Source of the DNA: a virus
Direction: 5' to 3' (one strand)
DNA length: 35,139 bases
Virus record (IMG/VR): IMGVR_UViG_3300037493_003714
Coordinates: 1 to 35,139 of that record
Shown here: positions 1-6,033 of the stretch, one piece after another
Layout: the number at the start of each line of letters is the position of its first letter
Numbering within the stretch: the first letter of the stretch is position 1
Position numbers and translations under genes: made by a program
Notes under the pieces: generated by a model
What the model was told of the DNA's origin: nothing
The model's input: only the letters and a program-made list of their open reading frames with translations
Database searches by the model: none

Positions 1-210
1 GACCGACCGCGAGGCGAGTCACTTCGAGCACTCCAGCGGACGCGAGCGCCTCCGCGACGGGCCTGCCCACCACTACGACGGCCACGATTGCCCCCCCATG
101 CACGCCGCGATAGAGAGCACCTCGCCGACGCTCGCGCGGTGGTGCGAGTGCCACCTGCGCACGCACTCGCGGTGCTCTGCGCGCGTCGCTGGGCGGAGCG
201 TGAGGGTCAC
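1..210 (-). pseudogene. XF1762-like phage protein, partial, frame interrupted at a G7 run
   Basis: From a GTG at 210, which overlaps the upstream TGA as GTGA, the minus strand encodes an N-terminus with LRPATRAEH and HSHHRASVGEVLSIA. This resembles the phage XF1762 family as I recall it (LRPAT, HRHH, G-x-x-FSI). Reading stays in frame to ATG-GGG-GGG at 97-91 and then meets a TAG near 75-73. In the -1 frame the family-like text resumes at once (AIVAVVVVGRPVAEAL, then LEVTRLAV) and stays open to the window edge. This is either a one-base loss in a homopolymer or a -1 ribosomal frameshift on G-GGG-GGG. The biochemical role of the family is unknown to me. Family confidence is moderate; the frame break is directly visible. 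Confidence 0.6.
91..97 (-). other. G7 slippery run within the XF1762-like gene
   Basis: Seven consecutive G on the minus strand, in register as G-GGG-GGG with the zero-frame codons ATG GGG GGG. A -1 slip gives GCA ATC GTG and restores the conserved reading frame. An eighth G would have the same effect, so a sequencing or assembly indel is the main alternative. Confidence 0.5.
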
Positions 211-389
211 GCCCGCACCCACGCGAGCAGCGACTCGAGCGCGTAGACGTAGCTGCGCTCGCCGAGGACGCGCATCAGCGCCGACCACGTGGACGCGGTG
301 CCGTCAGCGGACATCCGGCACGCCACGGCCCATTCGTCGGCGGCTCTCCGCATCTCGTCTCTGCACTCCTGCGCGTCGTCGTTGTCCAT
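207..389 (-). CDS. Small hypothetical protein (60 aa)
   Basis: ATG at 389 is preceded by GAGG five bases upstream, a reasonable ribosome binding site. The 60-aa product is acidic at its N-terminus (MDNDDAQECRDEM) and probably helical, with three tryptophans and no motif I recognise. Its TGA overlaps the GTG of the XF1762-like gene by four bases (GTGA), so the two are likely translationally coupled. It is the first gene after a stretch without clear genes that holds the tRNA-like element. No function is assigned. Confidence 0.55.
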   Translation of the reverse strand: MDNDDAQECRDEMRRAADEWAVACRMSADGTASTWSALMRVLGERSYVYALESLLAWVRA

Positions 390-410
390 ACGTGCCTCGC
401 TATCGTCGGT

Positions 411-541
411 CGAGAGAGGTGGACTCGAACCACCAGAGACTCATCAGCACGCTCGCTGACTGGCATCGTCGCGGGGTTGCGTCCGCTCCGCCTGAGCCCG
501 CCGGGATATTCCCGGTGCGTTTGCCTTTCCGCCATCTCTCG
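411..541 (-). tRNA. Atypical class II tRNA-like element without a recognisable anticodon arm
   Basis: On the minus strand a perfect 7-bp acceptor stem pairs CGAGAGA (541-535) with TCTCTCG (417-411). T8 and G9 follow, then a D-arm with GCG/CGC stem and a GG-containing loop (532-517). A perfect T-arm (434-418) has a GGTGG/CCACC stem and the canonical loop TTCGAGT, and abuts the acceptor strand. The TGGCGGAAAGGCAAACGC stretch is typical of leucine-type class II tRNAs. However, 82 nt separate the D and T arms, where a class II tRNA usually has about 35-40. I find no 5-bp/7-nt anticodon arm with T33, only short hairpins near 502-515 (minus-strand CCGGG/CCCGG) and 445-460 (TCAGC/GCTGA). CCA is not encoded. 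It could be a tRNA with an insertion, a chimeric remnant or a tRNA mimic. Confidence 0.5.
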
Positions 542-774
542 TGAATGCCCCGGTCAAGGCGCCGGGGAATCGCCTGTGAGTGTCAGCCGTCGCCGGAGCC
601 GTCGCCGTCGCCGGAGCCGGTCGCCTCCTCTGCGCTCACGACTGGGTCGCCCCCTCGATTCCTCTCGGAGCCCCGTCAGCAGCGCACCGGGCGGGGCGCG
701 CAGACCTACGGACACGGGGCCAGGGCCGGTGATGCACTCACGCTGCGAAGGGGAGGACGCAGCGGAGCGCGTCG
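542..774. other. Stretch without a convincing gene; hairpin and short 18-bp-period repeat
   Basis: Between the SSB-tail gene and the tRNA-like element no frame looks convincingly coding. A GC-rich hairpin (CCCCGG at 548-553, CCGGGG at 562-567, 8-nt loop) lies just before the tRNA-like element in the leftward direction and could end transcription of the recombination operon, but has no clear T-tract. A 13-bp motif CGTCGCCGGAGCC occurs twice (588-600 and 606-618). On the minus strand it encodes a short Gly/Asp/Ser run in a possible mini-ORF that I do not call. Confidence 0.4.
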
Positions 775-1185
775 TCAGAAGGGGATATCCGAGTCGTCGG
801 GCGGAGGCGAGTCGAACGACCCCGCGTCGTCCGCCGCCGTGCGTACGTAGTCCGCGCGTCGACGCTGCTCAGCACGCATCGCCATCATCTTCGCGCGGTT
901 GCTGTCGGCGTAGCGGCTGCCTGGGTCCTGCGCGAGATCGCTCTCGATCTTTCCGCTCCACCACTCGAGGTCGTTCCCCGGCGCTTCACCGATCGTCAGC
1001 CCGTCCTTGCCCTTCTTTCCAGGCATCGGCTCCGTGCTGCCGCCAGGCGGAATGGCCTCGTCACTGTCGCCGCGGTGCGCCCTCGTCGTGCCCTTCGCTG
1101 CCGTGGTGCCACCGCCGGCACTCACGCGCGCGCCGTCGCCAGCGTCGATGGTGATCGTGATGGTGATCGTCGTCGGGCGGCTCAC
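775..1185 (-). CDS. Small recombination-operon protein with an SSB-like acidic C-terminal tail
   Basis: A GTG at 1185 overlaps the recT stop (GTGA), giving 136 aa. The N-terminal half is Thr/Gly-rich and low complexity. A middle segment (LEWWSGKIESDL, about residue 74 on) is predicted helical. The protein ends PPPDDSDIPF, which matches the acidic DIPF tip of bacterial single-stranded DNA-binding proteins; that tip binds host repair and replication proteins. No OB-fold is recognisable, so this is not an ordinary SSB. Being last in an exonuclease-RecT operon suggests a recombination accessory factor that uses SSB-tail mimicry to recruit partners. The tail is seen; the role is inferred. Confidence 0.6.
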   Translation of the reverse strand: MSRPTTITITITIDAGDGARVSAGGGTTAAKGTTRAHRGDSDEAIPPGGSTEPMPGKKGKDGLTIGEAPGNDLEWWSGKIESDLAQDPGSRYADSNRAKMMAMRAEQRRRADYVRTAADDAGSFDSPPPDDSDIPF

Positions 1186-2030
1186 GGCGTGACCTCGCCC
1201 GTCTCCGCGTCGACTGTCTCACCGGCGGTCTCGACGGGCTCCTGCGGCATCGCGACTCCGGCCGAGAGCAGCGCGCGCGCCGTCTGGTCATCGAGCTCCG
1301 GCACCGCCGCGCGCCCGACGTCGCTCGCGTGATCCACGACCTCGGCCGTCATCATCTCGACGCTCTTCGGCATCCAGGTCCACAGCGCGCGCACTGCCGT
1401 CTTGCGCACCATCGCGAGGTGGTCAGTCACCCACGGACCGCTCTTGCTCGCCGCGCTCCGATTGCGCCGCGCGTCGACCTCCGCGCGCTGGAGCACGACG
1501 AAGACCGGGTCCCCTTCGCGCAGCTTCGCGACGGCGTAAACGTGCGTGTACGTCGCCGCCGTGCGGTCGATCGCGGAGGGCACGTGGTGCACGTCCGGCG
1601 TGAGTCCGAGATGACACCGGAACTCGTCGCCCTCGTGCACCGTGTACGCGTAAATGCCAGTCACCTGGCCGCTGCGACGCGCGATGTCGAGGAAGCCCTG
1701 ATAACCGATGATCAGGGTGCACTCCTTCGTGCCGAGTCGCGCGTTGTTGCGCGGGATGAGGTACGCCATCCCCATCGGCGTATTGGGCTCGAGCCCGAGC
1801 TGCGAGAGCGTGATCACGCACCCGAGGAACGACGCGGGCGTGCACTCCGAGAGACCCGGCACCGTGCGCAGCGCCGTCAGCATCACGCGCGCCATGCGGT
1901 CGGGGTGGACGTGCTTCGGGAGCGCGCGCGCGATCTCCCCGCCCATGCGCCGCAGAAGCCCCGCGAGGTCGCCCCCACCGCCGTCGTCCGCCTTCTTGAT
2001 CTCGCCGTTCTTCGTCGTGTGAATCGCCAT
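1182..2030 (-). CDS. recT: RecT-family single-strand annealing protein
   Basis: 282 aa from ATG 2030, with GGGAGG six bases upstream; a GTG one codon earlier is the alternative. The sequence has the RecT core: a helical N-terminus (HPDRMARVMLTALRTVPGL), CTPASFLGCVITLSQLGLEPN, then GMAYLIPRNN, and CTLIIGYQGFLDIARRSG around residues 75-125. This is the conserved phage RecT signature. RecT proteins anneal complementary single strands during phage recombination, partnered with an exonuclease that makes 3' overhangs, here the YqaJ gene immediately upstream. The upstream stop and this ATG share one base (TGATG). The C-terminus ends in an acidic, low-complexity segment. Family confidence is high. 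Confidence 0.93.
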   Translation of the reverse strand: MAIHTTKNGEIKKADDGGGGDLAGLLRRMGGEIARALPKHVHPDRMARVMLTALRTVPGLSECTPASFLGCVITLSQLGLEPNTPMGMAYLIPRNNARLGTKECTLIIGYQGFLDIARRSGQVTGIYAYTVHEGDEFRCHLGLTPDVHHVPSAIDRTAATYTHVYAVAKLREGDPVFVVLQRAEVDARRNRSAASKSGPWVTDHLAMVRKTAVRALWTWMPKSVEMMTAEVVDHASDVGRAAVPELDDQTARALLSAGVAMPQEPVETAGETVDAETGEVTP

Positions 2031-2974
2031 CACGTGCCTCCCTTATCTGCCTTGCTCTTGACCCTGCGCAACACGCGGCTCGTGCTCGCCTTGATGATGT
2101 GCTTTGCTCGCTCCTGCGTCGTCCACGTCCACCCGCTGCCGTCGGCCAGCACGCCGCGCGCCGCCGTCCCGAGCGCCGCCTTGACGCGGTTCGTCGCGGC
2201 CTCCTTGCGCGCGTCGAGCGCCTTGCTCTCGACGGCGATGGCGTCGAGCTCCGCGCCGACGTCGATCAGGTCGCCGTCGAGCGCGACCGTCTCCCCGTCG
2301 TCGGCGGGGTACACGAGCCCGAGCGCGCGCGTCGTCGCGCTACTGCCGTCTGCCGGCGGCGCGTCGTCGTCGCAGATGCGGCGCCACATCTCCGCGCCCG
2401 CCGCGATGAGCGCCGACTGCATGGCCTCGTCACGATCGACCCACGACCACACCAGCCGCTGACCGCCGAGCAGGCACCCGAGCAGCGCGCGCCGCGTCCC
2501 CGTGACAAGCATCTGGTGTTGGACCTGCCAGCGGTAGCGCGGAGGGGCGCCATCCTCCCACTCGGGCGCGTGGTGCGCGCCAGCGGTCTTCACCTCGACG
2601 ACGCACGTCTCGCCATCGGCGCCGACGCACCAGCCGTCCAGCGTCGCGAGCGCCCACGGGTGCGCGTCGCTGCGGTACATCACGCCCGACGCCGCACCGC
2701 CGACGCCAGCACGGCGCAGCAACTCCGCGAGCACGACACCCTCGAGCAGCACGCCCCATCGAACGACCTCGACGCCCGACAGATCCTCGTCGGGGACGTG
2801 CCCCGACTTGCTCGCCCAGAGGGCATAGGCCGCGTCGAACAGGCGCCACGCGTCGCTCGCCCCGAGGCCCGTCATGCGCGCGTCGAGCCACGCCTGTCGG
2901 TCGTCCGACGTGCACACTACCGAGCAGCCCGGCAGTTCCAGCGGGCGCGTCTCGCCCATCATCCCGTCAGCCAT
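2030..2974 (-). CDS. YqaJ-type viral recombinase / alkaline exonuclease
   Basis: 314 aa from ATG 2974, chosen because GGAGG lies just upstream; the open frame extends to 3010. The N-terminal segment (DDRQAWLDARMTGLGASDAWRL) fits the WLxxR...GASD signature of YqaJ/lambda-type exonucleases. The nuclease core follows: YRSDAHPWALATLDGW, then VVEVKTA (the metal-binding E-x-K) around residues 120-145, then RYRWQVQHQMLVTG, the conserved Q-x-Q-H-Q-M. Such enzymes resect duplex ends 5' to 3' and load RecT on the strand left behind. The C-terminal third is alanine-rich and probably coiled, ending in basic residues. It overlaps the upstream gene by eight bases and RecT by one. Confidence 0.9.
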   Translation of the reverse strand: MADGMMGETRPLELPGCSVVCTSDDRQAWLDARMTGLGASDAWRLFDAAYALWASKSGHVPDEDLSGVEVVRWGVLLEGVVLAELLRRAGVGGAASGVMYRSDAHPWALATLDGWCVGADGETCVVEVKTAGAHHAPEWEDGAPPRYRWQVQHQMLVTGTRRALLGCLLGGQRLVWSWVDRDEAMQSALIAAGAEMWRRICDDDAPPADGSSATTRALGLVYPADDGETVALDGDLIDVGAELDAIAVESKALDARKEAATNRVKAALGTAARGVLADGSGWTWTTQERAKHIIKASTSRVLRRVKSKADKGGT

Positions 2975-3395
2975 GATCGCCTCCATTCCGAGCGCGAGTT
3001 GCGCCCTCAATCACCTCGACCACCTCGACGCCGCGCGACGCCCGCGTGACGTACTGCCCGCCGTCCCACGCTTCGACGCGGTGGGCCGTGGGCCGCTCGC
3101 GCAGCAGACGAGCGCACTCGCGGTACGCCTCGTCTGACGTGCCCTCGCCGCCGATCAAATACGGGATGACGATGCGCGCGCCGTCGTCGTGCTCGGCCAC
3201 GTAGCGCATCACGCCTCCACCGCCGGCGCGCATAACGCTGCTCGCCTGCTCCGCGCTCAGCCCCGCGCGCACCAGCGCAGCGAACAGATGCAGCTGCGTC
3301 GTCGTCTCCAGTCGCTCCGCGACGCGCCTGCACGCGCACGGGTCGTCCGCTGCCCACGGGCGCTTGCACAGCGCGCACTTGCGCGGCGCGCTCAC
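2967..3395 (-). CDS. Hypothetical protein with N-terminal CxxC...CxC motif (142 aa)
   Basis: GTG at 3395 overlaps the previous stop (GTGA). The N-terminus contains CALCKRPWAADDPCACR, a likely zinc knuckle. Then come a helical region (RLETTTQLHLFAALVRAGLSAEQASSVMRAGG) and a beta-rich part (VMRYVAEHDDGARIVIPYLIGG), ending acidic/hydrophobic (GVEVVEVIEGA). I do not recognise a family. Its position directly before the exonuclease in the same operon suggests an early function connected to recombination or host takeover. The much longer open frame upstream of 3395 is Arg-rich, overlaps two other genes and is rejected as the start. Confidence 0.6.
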   Translation of the reverse strand: MSAPRKCALCKRPWAADDPCACRRVAERLETTTQLHLFAALVRAGLSAEQASSVMRAGGGGVMRYVAEHDDGARIVIPYLIGGEGTSDEAYRECARLLRERPTAHRVEAWDGGQYVTRASRGVEVVEVIEGATRARNGGDHG

Positions 3396-3610
3396 GCGGC
3401 CCTCCGCACGAGGTACGCCGCCATCGCCTCGACGGTCGTCTCGTCCACCGCGCACAGCACGCCGCGGGGCAGAGCGCGCACGACGACGCCGGGGCGCCAC
3501 ACAGCGTCCGCGCCGTGGGCCTGAGGGATCTGCACCTCGACGCGCGTCCCGACCGCGAGCGCGCGCGCCCACTTCGGGCGGCGCATCTCCGCCATGCTCG
3601 GGGCGCTCAC
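3392..3610 (-). CDS. Hypothetical small protein, SH3-like barrel candidate (72 aa)
   Basis: GTG at 3610 overlaps the upstream TGA (GTGA), and its own TGA overlaps the next GTG. The sequence has alternating hydrophobic residues (VGTRVEVQIPQ, WRPGVVVRALPRGVLCAVDE) that look like a small beta barrel of the KOW/SH3 kind, followed by a short helix (VEAMAAYLVRR). The fold is inferred from pattern only; no family is recognised. The tight coupling to both neighbours supports it being real. Confidence 0.55.
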   Translation of the reverse strand: MSAPSMAEMRRPKWARALAVGTRVEVQIPQAHGADAVWRPGVVVRALPRGVLCAVDETTVEAMAAYLVRRAA

Positions 3611-3798
3611 AGCGCACCGCCAGGATTGCGCCGGTCGAGATCCGCGAGATCGCCGCCGAGCAGCTCGTAGGCCGCCCGCGTGTGCTCGCGGATGATCGCG
3701 TCATCGTAGGAGCACGACTGAATCAGCGCCATGTAGAGGTGGACGCGCGCGGCCTGAGCCGGCGGCAGCACGTCGGTTGCACGGGCGGCGCGGCTCAC
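3607..3798 (-). CDS. Hypothetical small helical protein (63 aa)
   Basis: GTG at 3798 overlaps the stop of the upstream Cys-rich gene (GTGA). The product is helical: a leading basic segment, then PPAQAARVHLYMALIQSCSYDDAIIREHTRAAYELLGGDLADLDRR when read in two parts. No family is recognised. The frame extends further upstream, but those residues are Arg-rich and overlap the Cys-rich gene, so the coupled GTG is preferred. Confidence 0.5.
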   Translation of the reverse strand: MSRAARATDVLPPAQAARVHLYMALIQSCSYDDAIIREHTRAAYELLGGDLADLDRRNPGGAL

Positions 3799-4025
3799 GA
3801 CGCCACCTCCCACGCGGCGAAGTCGGGTCCGACACACGCCGTCGCGCGGGCGTCCGCCTCAGCGGCCCACCGCGCCACGTCGACGAGCAGCGCCGCACGG
3901 GTCCGGCGCGCGTCGTCCGCGATGGTGCGGGCCGTCACCAGCGCGCAGGCAGTGCAGGTGCAGCCCGCGCGCAGAGCGGAGAGGCCCGCGGAGAGGCCGC
4001 CGTGAGGCTGGCGCGGGGCGGTCAA
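3795..4025 (-). CDS. Small Cys-rich protein with CxCxxC motif (76 aa, TTG start)
   Basis: The chosen start is a TTG at 4025 that overlaps the previous stop as TTGA, matching the 4-nt coupling used throughout this operon. The N-terminal region carries RAGCTCTAC, the same R-A-G-C-x-C-x-x-C pattern as in the gene just upstream (RAGCSCDRC), so the two are probably diverged copies. The rest is helical (DARRTRAALLVDVARWAAEADARA). A small zinc- or metal-binding early protein is the likely kind; the function is unknown. Confidence 0.5.
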   Translation of the reverse strand: MTAPRQPHGGLSAGLSALRAGCTCTACALVTARTIADDARRTRAALLVDVARWAAEADARATACVGPDFAAWEVAS

Positions 4026-4222
4026 CGGGACACCGCCGGAAAGAGCGAGTCGGCGCTGACGCTGCTGCGCGAGAGCGACCAGCACGGCGAGCACGTGCAG
4101 CCGATCCCGTGGTGATGTGCGCGGCGAGCGCGCCCCGCCTTGCAACGGTCGCACGAGCAGCCGGCCCGCATCGCTGCGAAGAACGCCTTGACCCCATGGT
4201 GTTGAATGAGCCCCATCATCAT
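4022..4222 (-). CDS. Small Cys-rich protein with two CxCxxC motifs (66 aa), first gene of the leftward operon
   Basis: A run of three ATG codons starts at 4222 after a strong GGGAGG site in AAGGGAGGCG; any of the three could be used. The protein has CSCDRC around residue 22 and CTCSPC around residue 43, each six residues with three cysteines, plus several histidines between them. It is the first gene downstream of the leftward promoter at 4265-4292, about 36 nt after the expected transcription start. No family is recognised; a zinc-binding regulatory or host-targeting role is an inference. Confidence 0.6.
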   Translation of the reverse strand: MMMGLIQHHGVKAFFAAMRAGCSCDRCKAGRARRAHHHGIGCTCSPCWSLSRSSVSADSLFPAVSR

Positions 4223-4264
4223 CGCCTCCCTTTCGCCGTCGGCGCCGCCGCGCTGACATGAGGG

Positions 4265-4292
4265 ACTATACCCACGGCTCGCCGCGCGTCAA
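4265..4292 (-). promoter_or_regulatory. Leftward sigma70-type promoter of the recombination operon
   Basis: On the minus strand TTGACG (4292-4287), a 16-bp spacer and TATAGT (4270-4265) give a near-consensus promoter. Transcription would start near 4258, leaving a short leader with the GGGAGG site of the first gene. The base composition here is far more AT-rich than the surrounding genes. Confidence 0.75.
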
Positions 4293-4309
4293 GAATCTTT
4301 TTTAGATTC
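4293..4309. promoter_or_regulatory. Inverted repeat, candidate operator between divergent promoters
   Basis: GAATCT (4293-4298) and AGATTC (4304-4309) form a perfect 6-bp inverted repeat around five T residues. It adjoins the -35 box of the leftward promoter and lies 19 bp upstream of the -35 box of the rightward one. The first rightward gene encodes an RHH-like protein, the obvious candidate to bind here. AT-rich DNA of this kind could also be an UP element. Confidence 0.5.
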
Positions 4310-4327
4310 GTAAAATAAAAAAAGCGC

Positions 4328-4355
4328 TTGACGCAGGTCGCGCGGTGCGCATACT
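4328..4355 (+). promoter_or_regulatory. Rightward sigma70-type promoter, probably giving a leaderless mRNA
   Basis: TTGACG (4328-4333), a 16-bp spacer and CATACT (4350-4355). The -35 box and the spacing equal those of the leftward promoter. Only seven bases separate the -10 box from the ATG at 4363, so the transcript should begin at or next to the start codon, and no Shine-Dalgarno sequence is present. Confidence 0.65.
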
Positions 4356-4362
4356 CCCCGCC

Positions 4363-4533
4363 ATGGCACCACGGAAGAAGCGACCATCGGCCGACCGCGT
4401 CGTCTACGTCGCGACGCACCTGTCACGCGCTGAGGCGGCGGCCTTCGACGCGACCCTCGGCGATCTGCACCGGACGCAACTGCTGCGGCGCATCGTGCTC
4501 GAGCACATCGCGGCGAGGGCGGTGGCGCGATGA
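4363..4533 (+). CDS. Small ribbon-helix-helix-like DNA-binding protein (56 aa)
   Basis: The basic N-terminus (MAPRKKRPSADR) is followed by VVYVATHLSRAEAAAFDATLGDL and a C-terminal helix (RTQLLRRIVLEHIAAR). One strand followed by two helices is the RHH pattern of Arc/MetJ/CopG-type repressors, and 56 aa is a typical length. It is the first gene of the rightward operon and sits next to an AT-rich inverted repeat, so autoregulation and control of the divergent recombination operon are likely. A start six codons earlier (4345) would lie inside the promoter. The family call is from pattern, not from a search. Confidence 0.6.
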   Translation: MAPRKKRPSADRVVYVATHLSRAEAAAFDATLGDLHRTQLLRRIVLEHIAARAVAR

Positions 4534-5102
4534 TGACCGACACCGTAGACCGCGATGACCTCGTGGTGGCCGCGTCGCTCCCCATCGCGACGCCCTTCCT
4601 CGTGTACGTCGCCGGGGCATCGCGCGAGCTCGCCCGTGCCGAGCGCGTGATCCGTCTGCTCGCCGAGAACGGAATCGCGGTGCCGTTCGACTGGACGGCG
4701 CACATGCGCGCCGTCGAGTCCGCCGGCCCGCTGACGTACGACGTCGCCGCGTCATCGGCGCGCGCGGACATCGATGCCGTGAAGCGCGCGAGCGTCGTCG
4801 TGCTGCTTGAGCCGGGGTGGCATGAGGTCACGCGCGGCGAGGGTGGGCGGCGCATCGTCAGCGTCGAGCGTGTGACGACTACGGGCGCGTGGGGCGAGGC
4901 GACGCTGGCCGTCGGCATCGGCATTCCGCTCGTCGTCGCGCGACCGCCAGAGACGCAGCCCGCGACTTTCGCGCCTGAGTGGCAGACGTGCGTATTCACG
5001 GCGCTGGCGTCGCTCGTGTGCGATGACGACGACGCGGCGATCCGCGCGGTCGTGCGGCTCGCGCTCACCGGGGCGCTCCCGAGTCAGGCGGTGGCGCGAT
5101 GA
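4530..5102 (+). CDS. Nucleoside 2-deoxyribosyltransferase-like protein (190 aa)
   Basis: The start overlaps the preceding stop in ATGATGA, so initiation at 4530 or 4533 is possible. The central part has FLVYVAGASRELARAERVIR (first strand and helix), then DIDAVKRASVVVLLEPG, then GAWGEATLAVGIGIPLVVARP. This is the layout of the nucleoside deoxyribosyltransferase superfamily: a Rossmann-like fold with the catalytic Glu in a G-x-x-x-E-x-x-x-A segment. Members move deoxyribose between bases or hydrolyse nucleotides, and phages use them in nucleotide salvage or base modification. A broader DUF4406-like or TIR-like fold cannot be excluded. No membrane segment or signal peptide is seen. Confidence 0.55.
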   Translation: MMTDTVDRDDLVVAASLPIATPFLVYVAGASRELARAERVIRLLAENGIAVPFDWTAHMRAVESAGPLTYDVAASSARADIDAVKRASVVVLLEPGWHEVTRGEGGRRIVSVERVTTTGAWGEATLAVGIGIPLVVARPPETQPATFAPEWQTCVFTALASLVCDDDDAAIRAVVRLALTGALPSQAVAR

Positions 5103-5359
5103 CCGAGCGCCCACTCTGCCGTGACGTGTCGCTGGCCGCTGCGCGCGAGTGCCTGGTCGACGCCGCGTCCTACGCCGACGTGGGCCGTCGCGCGCACGAG
5201 GCGATGGCGCAGCGAGACGCGCTGCTCGAGCGCGCCCCTGCGCCCGAGAGCGTCTGCGTCTGCGTATGCGGAGACTACCCCGTCACCGTCGGCGAGCCCT
5301 GCGCGGCGTGCGCCGTCGAGGCCGAGATGGACGCCGAGCGCGCGGAGGTGGGGGCGTGA
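5099..5359 (+). CDS. Hypothetical protein with Cys-rich C-terminal half (86 aa)
   Basis: ATG at 5099 overlaps the previous stop (ATGA). The N-terminal half is helical (SLAAARECLVDAASYADVGRR). The C-terminal half has VCVCVCGDYPVTVGEPCAACA, when read in sections, a likely treble-clef or zinc-ribbon with paired cysteines. It ends Glu/Ala-rich. The role is unknown, and it is coupled to the next gene by GTGA. Confidence 0.55.
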   Translation: MTERPLCRDVSLAAARECLVDAASYADVGRRAHEAMAQRDALLERAPAPESVCVCVCGDYPVTVGEPCAACAVEAEMDAERAEVGA

Positions 5360-6033
5360 GCGATTCCATCCTGCGCGCAGGCGATCGCCCGCCGTACATC
5401 GAGTGCGGCATGAAGCTACTCGTCGGGGGGCGCGTCGCGCGAGTGACCGACATCCGCGAGGACGACTCCGACCAGTGGCGCGGCGCGACGGTCGCGGACC
5501 TGACGTACCTGCGCAGTTGCGACACCAGCACAGCGGCGTGCTCGTGGCTGCGCGCTCAGGTCGTGCTCGCCGAGGACTTCGATCCTGACATCAACACGCG
5601 CTGCGACAACTGCGGGTGCGTCGCGACCGATCACGCGGTCGATGACGAGGAGCGCCGTGAGTGCGCCGAGTGCGAGTGCGAGCAGTACGAGATCAGCGTC
5701 CCCACCGACCGCGACCGCGAGCCCAGCGAGGACCCGCGCGAGGTCGGCTACCAGGCGCCCGTTGCGCCGGACCTCCTGATCCCATCGGAGCCGCCATCGC
5801 CCACGGGCGGCCCGATGCTCTCGCGCGAGGCGACCGCGATCGCTCTGCTCAAGAGCGCGATTTCGTGGGAGCCCGAGGCGCGGCTCGTCGGCGGTCTGCG
5901 CGCGTGCGAACTCGCTGCGCTGGCGGCGTCGATCGTGACGTGCTGCCCGAAGTGCGGCGCGGAGCCGTGGGTCGACATCGACTGCGATCTGTGCCTCGTC
6001 GCTACGGCGCTGACGGCGGGAGAGGTGCCGTGA
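5356..6033 (+). CDS. Hypothetical protein with two zinc-ribbon-like motifs (225 aa)
   Basis: GTG at 5356 overlaps the previous TGA. The N-terminal 75 residues look beta-rich (IECGMKLLVGGRVARVTDI). A first Cys cluster, RCDNCGC followed by ECAECEC, lies near residues 80-110. A proline- and acid-rich linker follows, then a helical segment (LSREATAIALLKSAIS), then a second Cys cluster (CCPKCG...CDLC) near the C-terminus. Two zinc sites and an acidic linker suggest a nucleic acid or protein-binding adaptor. No family is recognised. Confidence 0.6.
   Translation: MSDSILRAGDRPPYIECGMKLLVGGRVARVTDIREDDSDQWRGATVADLTYLRSCDTSTAACSWLRAQVVLAEDFDPDINTRCDNCGCVATDHAVDDEERRECAECECEQYEISVPTDRDREPSEDPREVGYQAPVAPDLLIPSEPPSPTGGPMLSREATAIALLKSAISWEPEARLVGGLRACELAALAASIVTCCPKCGAEPWVDIDCDLCLVATALTAGEVP

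Noticed and set aside
98-1154. Rightward Arg/Ser-rich open frames at the left end
   Set aside because: They overlap the leftward genes and the tRNA-like element, and have no ribosome sites or recognisable content.
2975-3010. Longer start for the YqaJ exonuclease at 3010
   Set aside because: It would overlap the upstream gene by 44 nt, while ATG 2974 has a GGAGG site at proper distance.
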